From: Synechococcus sp. PCC 7336
GTDB lineage: Bacteria > Cyanobacteriota > Cyanobacteriia > Thermostichales > PCC-7336
Length of the DNA stretch: 64,000 nucleotides
Reading direction: 5' to 3'
Assembly (NCBI RefSeq): GCF_000332275.1
Contig: NZ_CM001776.1
Coordinates: 2,128,789 to 2,192,788 of the forward strand
Shown here: in pieces, positions 16,553 through 25,200 of the stretch
How positions within the stretch are numbered: the stretch's first letter is position 1
Layout of the letters: each line of letters starts with the position of its first letter
Position numbers and translations under genes: made by a program
Notes under the pieces: model-generated
The model's input: only the letters and a program-made list of their open reading frames with translations
What the model was told of the DNA's origin: nothing
Databases searched by the model: none

Positions 16553-19500
16553 GCTGGATTCTTGACTCCAACCACCTGCGTGTAAGCTCCCCGCGCTTGG
16601 GTCACCCCAATAATCCGCTCCGATCGCTCGATCATCGGCCGGCGATGACTCACCACCACAAACTGAGCCTGCTGCGAATTACTCAGCACCATCGCCGCCA
16701 ATTTCTCCACATTCCCCCCATCCAAAAATGCATCCACCTCATCCAGCGCGTAGAAGGAAGACGGCCTAAACCGCTGCAGGGCAAAAATGAAGCTCAGAGC
16801 CGTTAGCGACTTCTCGCCCCCCGACATGGAATTGAGACGGCGCACGGGCTTGCCCTTCGGGTGGGCGATCAGCGTCAAGCCGCCGGCAAGCGGGTCTGCG
16901 GGATTTTCTAGCTGTAACTGCCCGTCCCCATCTGACAACTGGGCAAAAATCTGCCGGAAATGTTCGTTGACGGCAGTAAATGAGTCCATAAACGCCTGCG
17001 TGCGCAAGGTGGTGAAATTTTCGATGCGCAGCAAGAGTTCGGTGCGCTCCTCTTGCAATGTCTCTAACTTTTGCCGCAAGTCTTCAACCCGAGCTTGGGT
17101 GGTCTTATGCTCCTCGATCGCCAACATATTCACCGGCTCCAAGGCCCGCAATTTTGCTTCGGTGCGCTTAATCTGGGCCTGCAAGTCCTCCAGCGTCAAA
17201 TCGTCGGGGATCTCGGGGGGCGGCGTCTCGGCGGCGTCCCCCAGCATTTCCCGCAACTGCTGTTGCAAGTGCTGCAGCAACTCCGTTTTCTCCTGCTGCT
17301 TGGTGGCCGCCGCATGCTTGTCCCATTCCAACCGCTGGGCTTGCTGCTGGCGCGATCGCAGCTGCAGCTCCTGCTCGTCCCGCCGCGATCGCGTCTCTGC
17401 CAGCCGCTGCGACAACACTTCAATTCGCGCCTCTAACTGTTCGATCCCCGTTTGAGACTGCTGCACCTCCCCCTGCATTCGATCGCACTGTTGCAACAAC
17501 TGCGCGGCTTTCTCGTCCATCTCCCCAATGCGATCGCTTTGCTGCTGCACCTTTTCGACATTGAGCTGCTGCTCGGATTTAAGCTGCTGCTGCTGTTGCT
17601 CCAGTTGCCGGATTGCTGCCTCGCTCTCCTGCAACACCTGCTCCGCCTGTTGCACCAGCGATTGCATTTCCTGCCAGCGTTGATTGAGGGAAGACTCTTC
17701 CAATTGCTGTAATTTCTCGCTCAGATCGCGAATGCGATCGCTCAGCGGTGCCAACTCCAGCTCGCACCGTTCCAGTTCGATCTGGCTTTGTTCTCGCTCC
17801 TGCTGCTGGGCGGCGAGGGTGGTTTGCAGCAGTTCGAAACGCTCCTGGCGGGATTGGGTGGTCGCTAAGTGTTTTTGATAGTCCGTGCTGGCGGCGCGGG
17901 CGCGATCGCGGGCGTCGTTAAAGCTTTTGGACAACTGCTTGAATTGTTCCTGCTGAGCTTTGACCCGAGGGGCGATCGCCTCCAACAACTCTGACAACTC
18001 TTCGTAGCGGCGGCGCACCTCCACCATTTCCCGAGATTCTGCTGCACCAAAGTGAACGCTGTGGCGCTGCTTGTTGGCACCGCCGGTCATCGCACCGGAA
18101 GTCTCCAACAATTCGCCGTCGAGGGTGACTATACGATGCTGGCCGATAAAACTGCGGGCGCGATCGAGGGATTCAAAAATCAGGGTTTGACCGAAAACAA
18201 ACGCAAAGACATCCCGATAGCGGGAGTCAAATTCCATCAAATTAAACGCATAATCGATCGCCCCCGGCAGCCGTCGCATTGGCAGGGGACGGGCTTCCTT
18301 CAGCTTATTGAGGGGGAGAAACGTGGCTCGCCCCGCTTGCTTTTGCTTCAAAATTGCGATCGCCCGCGAAGCCACCTCATCTGTTTCCACCACTAAATGA
18401 TTGAGCCGCCCTCCGGCAGCGATCTCCACTGCCAACTGGTACTTGGGGTCCACCTGACCCAGTTGGGCCACCAAGCCGCACACCCCTGCCAAACCAGCAT
18501 CCATGACCACTTTGACGGCACGAGAGCCTCGGGTTTCCTGCAGTACTTGCTGGCGAGTTTCTAACTTATCTAACTGGCGCTGTTGGGCCTGCCACTCATT
18601 GCGCAATCGCTCGGCGGTCGCTCGATTGAGTTCTAACTCGGATTGGAGATCCGCCAATTGCTGGCCCAATGTCTGAGCTTCGGTTTCTGCCCGCGCGCTC
18701 ATCGCCTCCAACTGTCGGGTGCGTTCTGCCTGTGCCTGCAGCCAAGTTTCTAGCTGCTGCATTTCGGTTTGCCCCTCCTGCTGCTGGCGCTCCAGTTGCT
18801 GCAATCGCTCGCTCAGGCGGATACGGCTTTGCTCGTAGGGTTGGGCCAGTTGGCGATTCTGTTTGAGTTGGTCGGAAAGATAGCGGTGTTGTTTGGCCCA
18901 AGCGTCTGACGATTGGGCGATCGCCTGCATTTGCGCCCGGGCATTCTCTAGGGCTTGCTGGCGCTGCTGTTGTTGGGTTTGAAGGTCGGCGGATTGGCGA
19001 TCGAGTTGGCCTAGCTGTTCCTCCCGTTGCTGCGATTCTGACTGCAGTTGGCGAATGCGCTCTTCCGCTTGCTGAATGGCGGTTTGGGCTGCCGATCGCT
19101 CTTTTGTCCAAGTTTCAATTTGCCCCTGTTGTTGCTGGTGCTTGGCCTGCGCCCGAGCCAACTCACTTTGCAAGTCCAGATATTCCGCCTCCCCCAGTTG
19201 GCGCACCGCTTGATTTAACTGATTCAGGGTGGCTTCGTCAGCGGCGATCGCCTTTTGCAAGTCCTCTAGTTTTTGATTCGCCTCGGCCTCAGCTTTGCGA
19301 GCCGCTTCAATCTCCTGCTGGGCTTGCTGAATTTGGATGCGAACGTGTCGCCGCGTCAATTCCTCCCGCCACAACTCGTACTCTTCCAGTTGAAGGCGTA
19401 ACTTTTGATATTTCTCGGCCTTTTCACACTCTTTAATCAGGCGATCGCTTTGTTCTTCTAGCTCCCGCATCACCAGGCCCGAGCGCTCCTCCTGTTCCCG

Positions 19501-20070
19501 CACTGCCTCCAACTTAGTTTTGGCCTGGTCAATTTTGCGATCGAAATTGGCTACACCAGCCAACTCGTCAATAATCTGACGGCGCTCTTTGGCATTCATC
19601 GAGATAATGCCCGTCACATCCCCCTGCAAGACGACATTGTAACCATCGGGATAGATGTGCATCTCCGACAGTTGTTCGTGCAGTTCGGTGAGGGTACAGG
19701 GAATGTCGTTAATGTAATAGGTACTGGTATAGCTATCCGCCGCCGCATTCACCCGCAGCCGCCGCGTCACTTTCCAATCCATCGCCTCCCCATCAGGTTT
19801 GGGAATGGCGAAGGTGACCGATACCCAAGTTTCGGTGCGTCGCCCTGCTTTGGACTTTTCCAAACTGGCAGAATGGACCAAATCTGGCAGTCGTTCTGCC
19901 CGCATCCCCCGCGAAGTTGCCAGCCCCAAGGAAAATAACAGGCCGTCAATAATGTTGGATTTTCCCGAGCCATTTGGCCCGGAAACCACTGTAAAACCGG
20001 GCAACAGCGGAATCGTCACTGTGCCGCCAAAAGACTTAAACCGAGTCAGCTCCAGCTGCTTGACGTACAT
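16519..20070 (-). CDS. smc: Chromosome segregation protein SMC
   Basis: A 1183-residue condensin ATPase that organises and helps segregate the chromosome. Walker A GPNGSGKS is at residues 31-38; two long Gln/Glu-rich coiled coils flank a hinge domain (about 520-680, with GVCGLVAQLGQVDPKYQLAV and TLDGELLETSGAMTGG); the C-terminal head has the signature SMSGGEKSLTAL and Walker B FYALDEVDAFLDGGN. A frame open to 20184 exists, but the ATG at 20068-20070 (MYVKQLELTRFKSFGG) is the family start. ScpA and ScpB are not in the window. Confidence 0.96.
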   Translation of the reverse strand: MYVKQLELTRFKSFGGTVTIPLLPGFTVVSGPNGSGKSNIIDGLLFSLGLATSRGMRAERLPDLVHSASLEKSKAGRRTETWVSVTFAIPKPDGEAMDWKVTRRLRVNAAADSYTSTYYINDIPCTLTELHEQLSEMHIYPDGYNVVLQGDVTGIISMNAKERRQIIDELAGVANFDRKIDQAKTKLEAVREQEERSGLVMRELEEQSDRLIKECEKAEKYQKLRLQLEEYELWREELTRRHVRIQIQQAQQEIEAARKAEAEANQKLEDLQKAIAADEATLNQLNQAVRQLGEAEYLDLQSELARAQAKHQQQQGQIETWTKERSAAQTAIQQAEERIRQLQSESQQREEQLGQLDRQSADLQTQQQQRQQALENARAQMQAIAQSSDAWAKQHRYLSDQLKQNRQLAQPYEQSRIRLSERLQQLERQQQEGQTEMQQLETWLQAQAERTRQLEAMSARAETEAQTLGQQLADLQSELELNRATAERLRNEWQAQQRQLDKLETRQQVLQETRGSRAVKVVMDAGLAGVCGLVAQLGQVDPKYQLAVEIAAGGRLNHLVVETDEVASRAIAILKQKQAGRATFLPLNKLKEARPLPMRRLPGAIDYAFNLMEFDSRYRDVFAFVFGQTLIFESLDRARSFIGQHRIVTLDGELLETSGAMTGGANKQRHSVHFGAAESREMVEVRRRYEELSELLEAIAPRVKAQQEQFKQLSKSFNDARDRARAASTDYQKHLATTQSRQERFELLQTTLAAQQQEREQSQIELERCELELAPLSDRIRDLSEKLQQLEESSLNQRWQEMQSLVQQAEQVLQESEAAIRQLEQQQQQLKSEQQLNVEKVQQQSDRIGEMDEKAAQLLQQCDRMQGEVQQSQTGIEQLEARIEVLSQRLAETRSRRDEQELQLRSRQQQAQRLEWDKHAAATKQQEKTELLQHLQQQLREMLGDAAETPPPEIPDDLTLEDLQAQIKRTEAKLRALEPVNMLAIEEHKTTQARVEDLRQKLETLQEERTELLLRIENFTTLRTQAFMDSFTAVNEHFRQIFAQLSDGDGQLQLENPADPLAGGLTLIAHPKGKPVRRLNSMSGGEKSLTALSFIFALQRFRPSSFYALDEVDAFLDGGNVEKLAAMVLSNSQQAQFVVVSHRRPMIERSERIIGVTQARGAYTQVVGVKNPADRGGQLSPTA

Positions 20071-20181
20071 CTGGTGTGAACCACCCCCAGTATTTGAATA
20101 ACAGTAGCATAGGTAGCGCGAAATGCAACGGGTGCCGATCTTTGGGACAATCCCTTGCATCGTTTTGTAAAAAGCAAACCT

Positions 20182-20280
20182 CATCCATGTTGAAAACTGG
20201 AGTTTTCAGACATTGTGCTAGTGAGAGGTACGAATCGGTACCTCATCAAAACTATAGGTTTCAGACTAGACTTGATTGAG
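20182..20280 (+). repeat. Interspersed repeat R1, copy b (without palindrome insert)
   Basis: CATCCATGTTGAAAACTGGAG, then TTTTCAGACATTGTGCTAGT and TTTCAGACTAGACTTGATT match the two ends of the copy at 22292-22455, but the roughly 60-bp hairpin segment is absent. This is the shorter form of the repeat. It lies between smc and the cupin gene. Confidence 0.75.
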
Positions 20281-20340
20281 GAGTTTTGAGGAAAATTGTG
20301 GGAGAAACTACTGTTGGAATTTGTGAATTAGAGAGACAAG

Positions 20341-20829
20341 ATGAACAAACAAGAACTCATCGGAAGACTGTCGTTAGTAGAACATATTGAGGGGGGATAT
20401 TTTGTCGAAACCTATCGATCGCAGCAAGACATCTCCACCGAACGAACAGGCTCCAATCGCTCTGTAATGACTTCGATCTATTACCTCCTAACCGACGATC
20501 GTCCGATCGATTGCCTCCACAAAAATCGATCAGATATTATGCATTATTTCCACGCGGGTTCCCCGATTACCTATATCCTACTAACTCCAGATGGGCAGTT
20601 TCAGAAAGTGAAGCTCGGGTTAGATCTCGCTAACGGAGAAGTACCGCAGTTACTCGTGCCCGGAGGGTATTGGAAAGCAGCCACACTAGAGGCTGGAGAG
20701 TTTGGCTTGATTGGGGAAGCAGTTGCGCCGGGATTTGACTATCGCGATATGGAGGTTGCGACCTCTGAGGCGATCCGGCTAGAGTTTCCTACCTTTTGGG
20801 GGGAGGTAGCGCCGTTTATCAGGAAATAA
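20341..20829 (+). CDS. Cupin family protein (Cupin_5, DUF985)
   Basis: A 162-residue beta-barrel protein of the DUF985/Cupin_5 family: HIEGGYFVETYRS, then TSIYYLLTDDRP, MHYFHAGSPITYILLTPDG, VPGGYWKAATLEAGEFGLIG and APGFDYRDMEVA. The family shares the cupin fold of sugar-nucleotide epimerases, but its role is unknown. Length is normal. It starts 60 bases after the R1 repeat and appears monocistronic. Confidence 0.88.
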   Translation: MNKQELIGRLSLVEHIEGGYFVETYRSQQDISTERTGSNRSVMTSIYYLLTDDRPIDCLHKNRSDIMHYFHAGSPITYILLTPDGQFQKVKLGLDLANGEVPQLLVPGGYWKAATLEAGEFGLIGEAVAPGFDYRDMEVATSEAIRLEFPTFWGEVAPFIRK

Positions 20830-20846
20830 GGGGCCTGCTCCGATCG

Positions 20847-20923
20847 TGTTGTCATGAAGATTCTGTGTTGTCATGAAGATTATTGCAGATCGATCGCAAC
20901 AGACTCATCGATCGCAACAGACT
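20847..20923. repeat. Two adjacent pairs of short direct repeats
   Basis: TGTTGTCATGAAGATT occurs at 20847 and 20866, and ATCGATCGCAACAGACT at 20889 and 20907. The cluster fills the convergent gap between the cupin and DUF924 genes. It may be slippage-generated; no function is apparent. Confidence 0.7.
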
Positions 20924-21497
20924 AAAAACGAGATCTTGGTTGTTGCAAAAATTCCAATTCTGCAGGCGTGCTGAGACGACCTAAAACAGCATTGCGGTGG
21001 GGAAAGCGGCCAAAACGGCGTATAAGCTCGCGATGTCGGCGGGCAGACGCGACTGCTTGAGGATCTCCCACTTCATCCCCTAAAGCTTGGAACAGAGCAA
21101 CGCATCGATCTTGATGGTCTAGACTTTCGCTGTGTTCGAAGGGCAAATACATAAACCAGCGCTGGATCGGCAAGAGCTGACGATCGTATTGGAGAGCGAT
21201 CGCCCCTTCGGCGATCGCGAGAGCTTTCGGATCGGTGGCATACGCTTGCGGGCGATCGCGAAACAGATTGCGGGGGAATTGATCGAGCAATAACAACAGC
21301 GCTAGGCAACTGTGGGGCTCATCTTGCCAAGCATCGAGCTGACCTGCAGCCGCAAGAAAGTAGTCGGGCAAAAAGCGATCGCGAATGGCGGCATCGAAGC
21401 GATCGTCTTTGCGAAACCAAACTCGACGGGGCCGACCGAATCCTTCACTGCCCGGTTCGCCAAACCAAAATGCCAAAATCTCTTCCACCGATGCCAT
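20922..21497 (-). CDS. DUF924 family protein
   Basis: A 191-residue, TPR-like helical protein of the DUF924 family: EEILAFWFGEPGSEG near the start, WFRKDDRFDAAIRDRF, LALLLLLDQFPRNLFRD, QRWFMYLPFEHSESLDHQD, and a C-terminal RRHRELIRRFGRFPHRNAVLG. The family is widespread in bacteria and eukaryotes and of unknown role. Length is standard. Its 3' end touches the short direct repeats. Confidence 0.9.
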   Translation of the reverse strand: MASVEEILAFWFGEPGSEGFGRPRRVWFRKDDRFDAAIRDRFLPDYFLAAAGQLDAWQDEPHSCLALLLLLDQFPRNLFRDRPQAYATDPKALAIAEGAIALQYDRQLLPIQRWFMYLPFEHSESLDHQDRCVALFQALGDEVGDPQAVASARRHRELIRRFGRFPHRNAVLGRLSTPAELEFLQQPRSRF

Positions 21498-21613
21498 AGA
21501 GTATGGTCCTCAGGCGCTGAATACTGCCCGTCCCTGACGGTTGGCCCCGTAGCGCGATCGCAAACTCCTGCGTCACTCAATACTGTTCGGATAAGCTCTA
21601 AGCACTGCTGGGG

Positions 21614-21916
21614 ATGGAAAAAGTCAATCTCTCCAACTTGGTGCTGCTCCCTCTGTGCTTTGGCTTCCTGGAGGGAAACTTCGAGCGTGGCTTCTCGACC
21701 ACTCTAAGATTACTTCTGCCCTGTCGTGGTGGAAGCTTCTGGTCTAAAATCTCTTGGGTTAGCCAACTCAAAAAAGACAGCCTTGCGGCCATCATTGAAG
21801 ATGCCCTGGAGATGCGCCCCTTGCCAGAGCGCCCCGAAGCCTTGTTGGAGTTGGCCGGTATCGTCCCGCAAGCGCCGTACCATGCTGCGGACCATGCCGA
21901 GGATAGGCAACTTTGA
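21614..21916 (+). pseudogene. Antitoxin-like frame upstream of PIN gene, probably decayed at its N-terminus
   Basis: The last 45 residues (DSLAAIIEDALEMRPLPERP onward) read like a VapB-type antitoxin tail. The TGA stop overlaps the TTG start of the PIN gene (TTGA), as in vapBC operons. The first half (LLLPCRGGSFWSKISW) lacks any ribbon-helix-helix or AbrB-like strand, so either the true start is internal or the N-terminus has been replaced. I treat it as a probable broken antitoxin. Confidence 0.45.
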
Positions 21917-22341
21917 AGCGACTGCTCCTTGATGCAGGGCCTTTAATAGCCTTATTTCATGCCAAAGATCGGGACCATCAGGTTTGCCTAACCGGATTTC
22001 AGCAACTGATTGCGCAAAAAACCGAAATGCTAGCGCCTCATCCCATTGTGTATGAAGTTCACAAATGGTTCATGCACAATGCTGCGCCGCGCGATGCCCG
22101 CAAAGCGCTGACAGGCATGGAACAGAGTGTGCGATTTTTGTACGTTGATGATGTGATTTTTCAATCGGTAACACATTTACAAACAAGTCTGATTGACTGG
22201 GCCGGTACGCTTGAGGATGCAACCGTAGCCGTGATGGCCCTGCATTATCGCTGTCCTGTCTGGACATTGAAGCTGGCAGCAGCCTTAACCCGCATCCATG
22301 TTGAGACCTGGAGTTTTCAGGCGTTGCACTCAGCCCCCTAA
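21913..22341 (+). CDS. PIN-domain protein, VapC-like toxin
   Basis: A 142-residue PIN domain with LLLDAGPLIALFHAKDRDH at the N-terminus (first catalytic Asp), HPIVYEVHKWF (central Glu) and DWAGTLEDATVAVMALHY (late acidic residues), a normal VapC pattern for a metal-dependent RNase. The start is TTG, overlapping the upstream frame by 4 bases. The final codons (HVETWSFQALHSAP) and stop are encoded by the R1 repeat, so the C-terminus may have been reshaped by it. With the antitoxin apparently damaged, activity is uncertain. Confidence 0.72.
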   Translation: MKRLLLDAGPLIALFHAKDRDHQVCLTGFQQLIAQKTEMLAPHPIVYEVHKWFMHNAAPRDARKALTGMEQSVRFLYVDDVIFQSVTHLQTSLIDWAGTLEDATVAVMALHYRCPVWTLKLAAALTRIHVETWSFQALHSAP

Positions 22342-22455
22342 ATCTCCCACTGGTGGGAGATTTAGGGGGCGAATGCAGCGATCGACAGTGCTAGTGAGAG
22401 GGACTAATAGATGTCTCATCAAAACTACGGGTTTCAGACTAGACTCGGTTGATGC
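22292..22455 (+). repeat. Interspersed repeat R1, copy c (with palindrome insert)
   Basis: The longest copy of R1. Its first 50 bases encode the PIN protein's C-terminus; the middle holds a perfect hairpin (22334-22369); the remainder (TGCTAGTGAGAGG... to GTTTCAGACTAGACT) matches 20214-20280. Comparison with copy b shows that the hairpin segment is an insert of about 60 bp. Confidence 0.78.
22334..22369. repeat. Perfect palindrome, 17-bp arms
   Basis: CCCCCTAAATCTCCCAC and its exact complement GTGGGAGATTTAGGGGG are separated by TG. Very similar CCCCCTAAATCCCCCA/GGGGGACTT elements are dispersed downstream of genes in many cyanobacterial genomes, from memory. It could act as a bidirectional terminator between the PIN gene and the convergent lrgB, and overlaps the PIN stop codon. 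Confidence 0.8.
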
Positions 22456-22457
22456 CT

Positions 22458-23189
22458 TTATCGAAGTATGCCGACTAGGCTGAGTAACCAAGGCAGAAGA
22501 ATGGCAGTGGAAAATGCCGACAATGCCATAGCCAAACCTGAAAAAGCCCCCATTTCCGAGCTGACTTGAAAGGCGCGGGCGGTTCCCATCCCATGTGCAG
22601 TCACCCCCAAAGCAATGCCTTTAACGCTGTCATCTTTAATGCGCATTAACTTTAAAAGCTTCGTACCGAGGACAGCTCCCAGAATACCCGTCATGACCAC
22701 TAAAACTGCTGTGAGTGATGGCAATCCGCCAATTTGTTCCGAAATCCCCATTGCCACAGGTGCCGTAACAGATTTAGGGGCTATCGATAATTGCGTTTGT
22801 AGACTGGCACCCAAAAGCCAAGCAATCGTGACGGAACTCAAAGCACCAATGGTGACCCCCGAAATGATGGCGATCGATACCGGCAGCCATAACTGTCTCA
22901 ATTTAGAAAATTGTTTATACAGCGGTATGGCTAAAGCAACCGTTGCCGGACCCAGCAAAAAATGAACGTACTGCCCTCCCTCAAAATATACTTCATAGGA
23001 TGTATTGGTTAATAAAAGAAAAGTGATTGAGATGGCGATCGCTGTCACCACGGGATTGAGTAAAGGGTTGCACTTCGCATAACAATAAAGTCGGAAAGCA
23101 ATGTTGTAGGCTGCCAAGGTCATGGTTAGTCCCAAGAGAGGCGAGGCAGAAAGATAGACCCAAATTCTTGTCAAGTCTGACTCAGGCAT
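22458..23189 (-). CDS. lrgB: LrgB/CidB family membrane protein
   Basis: A 243-residue protein of about seven membrane helices with family landmarks NPLLNPVVTAIAISI, FLLGPATVALAIPLYKQ, APKSVTAPVAMGISEQIGG and GVTAHGMGTARAFQ. LrgB/CidB proteins work with LrgA-type holin-like partners in murein hydrolase control; plant and cyanobacterial homologues are linked to glycolate or pyruvate transport. It overlaps lrgA by 8 bases and is downstream in the same operon. Confidence 0.92.
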   Translation of the reverse strand: MPESDLTRIWVYLSASPLLGLTMTLAAYNIAFRLYCYAKCNPLLNPVVTAIAISITFLLLTNTSYEVYFEGGQYVHFLLGPATVALAIPLYKQFSKLRQLWLPVSIAIISGVTIGALSSVTIAWLLGASLQTQLSIAPKSVTAPVAMGISEQIGGLPSLTAVLVVMTGILGAVLGTKLLKLMRIKDDSVKGIALGVTAHGMGTARAFQVSSEMGAFSGLAMALSAFSTAILLPWLLSLVGILR

Positions 23190-23550
23190 CTTTGTTCGAC
23201 CTCTTTGAGAGTAGATAATTGGTACCTGTCATAATCGCGGCTGTAGAGGCCATCGTTATCGCGGTGCTCAGCACTAAAGCGATGCCGATCGGTATCCATT
23301 CGTTAACGATTCGATCGAAGTGGATGATTACACCCACGCCAGCCGGTACAAAGAGCAGCGGCAGGTGGCTCAAGAGTGCTGTAGAAGCTGAATCTAGCGA
23401 TTCATCTATGCTTCGCCGCAGTAATAGTGTGAGGAATAGCAAGGTCATGCCCAGCACCGGACCCGGCACGGGGATCTGCAGTAAAAGTGAGCTGATTTCG
23501 CCGACCAGCTCGTAAATCAAAAGTATCGTTATACCATTCAGAAAACTCAT
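23182..23550 (-). CDS. lrgA: LrgA/CidA family holin-like membrane protein
   Basis: A 122-residue protein with four hydrophobic helices. LLIYELVGEISSLLLQIPVPG and PVLGMTLLFLTLL match the LrgA/CidA domain, and HLPLLFVPAGVGVIIHFD is its best-known motif. It is the upstream gene of an lrgAB pair. Its partner overlaps by 8 bases, so the two are translationally coupled. Confidence 0.9.
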   Translation of the reverse strand: MSFLNGITILLIYELVGEISSLLLQIPVPGPVLGMTLLFLTLLLRRSIDESLDSASTALLSHLPLLFVPAGVGVIIHFDRIVNEWIPIGIALVLSTAITMASTAAIMTGTNYLLSKRSNKDA

Positions 23551-23665
23551 TCAATATCGAGCCCCAACCCAGCAGGTGTGATTCAACGGCTCCAATTCTG
23601 CCTTGAGGGAATTGGGGCGACCCTCGCGCCACACTGGAACCAGCTCATCTTGCGAGCTTACTGAC

Positions 23666-23968
23666 TCAATCGGTCTGTGCCAAGCGATGTTTCATCTCCT
23701 CCCAAGAAGTTGCGCCAGCTTCCTGCGATCGCTCGGCGAGGAAATCCATGAACTTTTCGCTCTGCCCTAATTCAGCCACTTCTCGCTCAAACGCATCGGC
23801 TGCTTCTAAAATGTACTCTCCCCCATCCTGGCTGAAAATTACTACAGTTTCCTTGCTTGCGACCTGCAATAGCTCTTCCAAAGTTATTGGAGATTGACGT
23901 AAATCGAGGGTTTTCCTAAATCCGCGATGGTCTAATCGAGTGGTTCGAGGCGATAGCGACTCAACCAA
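23666..23968 (-). CDS. Phd-like antitoxin-type protein with doubtful start codon
   Basis: From TLDLRQSPITLEELLQVA through VVIFSQDGGEYILEAADAF to the end, this resembles small Phd/prevent-host-death-like proteins common in cyanobacteria. Those usually begin M-K-T-L-D; here the aligned codon is AGG (F-R-K-T-L-D at 23917), so the expected ATG is missing. The only in-frame start upstream is TTG at 23966-23968, inside the response-regulator gene. No toxin gene lies downstream before lrgA. It may be an orphan antitoxin or a start-loss pseudogene. Confidence 0.55.
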   Translation of the reverse strand: MVESLSPRTTRLDHRGFRKTLDLRQSPITLEELLQVASKETVVIFSQDGGEYILEAADAFEREVAELGQSEKFMDFLAERSQEAGATSWEEMKHRLAQTD

Positions 23969-24675
23969 TTATCTAGCTCCTTCTCTTCTTCATCCAGTAG
24001 AGAGAGATTAATTAAGCCGCGACGGAAAGCAAGGCGGATGGCCCGCGATCGCAAACTAAACGTCGTGCCCCATTCATCACTCTCAATCTGATCGTTATTC
24101 ACCTCTAACTTGTCGTAGAGATTGCGCAACCGATTTGTCACGCCGCGACGGGAGAGAAAGCGGCGAGAGGCGATCGCCTGATCGGTCAACCCCAACGCAA
24201 TATCGATCAACACCTCGTATTCCGCATCGCTCAAGCCCGTAATCTTATTTTGCGAACGAGAATCGACACCCCGCACCTCGCGATCGATCACGCACTGCTC
24301 GTCCTGCACCACCGCCATCACCGCGCTGAGCAACTTGTCGTCCGTACTGTTTTTGAGCAAATAGCCATACACCGTCTGAGGCGGCACAATCTTGTGCAAT
24401 TCCCGCACGTACACCTCATCGGCAAAATTCGACCAGAAGATAATCCGCGTGTCGGGGCGTTCGTTCCACACCTGCCGCGCCACATCAATACCCGTCATCT
24501 CCGGCATTTGAATGTCCAGTAGCAAAAACGAAGGGGTGTGGCGATTGGCTAAATCTAAGGCATCGCTGCCGTTGCTCGCAACGTGAAAGGGACCGCAGTC
24601 AGACAAATGCTGCTCCAGCAATTCGAGCACGTGTTGGCGATAGAGGGCATCGTCTTCGGCAATTAAAGTACTCAC
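23932..24675 (-). CDS. Response regulator with C-terminal DNA-binding domain
   Basis: A 247-residue regulator. The receiver domain (residues 1-125) has STLIAEDDALYRQ, the phospho-acceptor Asp in FLLLDIQMPEMTG, and the lysine in YGYLLKNSTDDKL. A LuxR/NarL-like helix-turn-helix follows (LSDAEYEVLIDIALGLTDQA, RGVTNRLRNLYDKLEV), then a 60-residue extension. A longer ATG frame exists, but GTG at 24673-24675 has AAGGTGA five bases upstream and starts at the receiver. No histidine kinase is adjacent. Confidence 0.82.
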   Translation of the reverse strand: MSTLIAEDDALYRQHVLELLEQHLSDCGPFHVASNGSDALDLANRHTPSFLLLDIQMPEMTGIDVARQVWNERPDTRIIFWSNFADEVYVRELHKIVPPQTVYGYLLKNSTDDKLLSAVMAVVQDEQCVIDREVRGVDSRSQNKITGLSDAEYEVLIDIALGLTDQAIASRRFLSRRGVTNRLRNLYDKLEVNNDQIESDEWGTTFSLRSRAIRLAFRRGLINLSLLDEEEKELDNWLSRYRLEPLD

Positions 24676-24745
24676 GCAATCACCTTCGCCGCAGCAGGTT
24701 GTTCCTAAATCTATCGAAGTGGTAGCCGCTAGGCAAGTTACGCCT

Positions 24746-25177
24746 CTAAGACGCTCCACCACGCCAGGATTTCAGCCATCTTCCCACCATTTGGGTTAAT
24801 TTCTGTACTGCGTTTGGTACCGGTCTGACGGCAACTTGAATCGCTTCATCGGCGTAGAGCTCGTCCTTGAGCCGATAGCCGTATTCCAACTGCTCCCGCC
24901 GTTTGGCTAAACGAGGAAACAACCGAAACGCTCCTTTGAGCAATTCCGCTTCATTTTGGAAAATCGCTGCGTCGATCGCCGCAGACCGTTTTACTGCCAC
25001 AGAACCCACCGGCAACCAGTTTTGGGGCTTGTTGCGATCGCGAATATAGATGTTGAACTCCGGCAAACCCTGCGACTGCATCTTGTCGTACTGAGTCGCG
25101 GCTGCCTTGCGCTTTTGAGTGCTAGCAGACTTTTTCTTGTGCGGCTTCGACTGACCAAATCCTTTCTGCTCTGCCAT
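24746..25177 (-). CDS. HHL1-like protein
   Basis: A 143-residue protein similar to HHL1, a plant thylakoid protein that protects photosystem II under high light and has cyanobacterial homologues. Landmarks: a basic N-terminus (KPHKKKSASTQKRKAA), LPEFNIYIRD, NWLPVGSVAVKRS, AELLKGAFRLFPRL and EYGYRLKDE. A start at 25204 is possible, but ATG at 25175-25177 follows GGGGAAT. It sits 70 bases upstream of the response regulator on the same strand. Function is inferred from the plant homologue. Confidence 0.7.
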   Translation of the reverse strand: MAEQKGFGQSKPHKKKSASTQKRKAAATQYDKMQSQGLPEFNIYIRDRNKPQNWLPVGSVAVKRSAAIDAAIFQNEAELLKGAFRLFPRLAKRREQLEYGYRLKDELYADEAIQVAVRPVPNAVQKLTQMVGRWLKSWRGGAS

Positions 25178-25200
25178 GTGGATTCCCCTAGCGTCTGTTC

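Noticed and set aside
16787-17878. Several long open frames on the plus strand within smc
   Set aside because: They are antisense shadows of Gln/Glu-rich coiled-coil coding sequence and translate as Ser/Cys or Leu/Gln tracts.
24250-24522. 90-residue plus-strand frame rich in His
   Set aside because: Antisense to the response regulator receiver domain.
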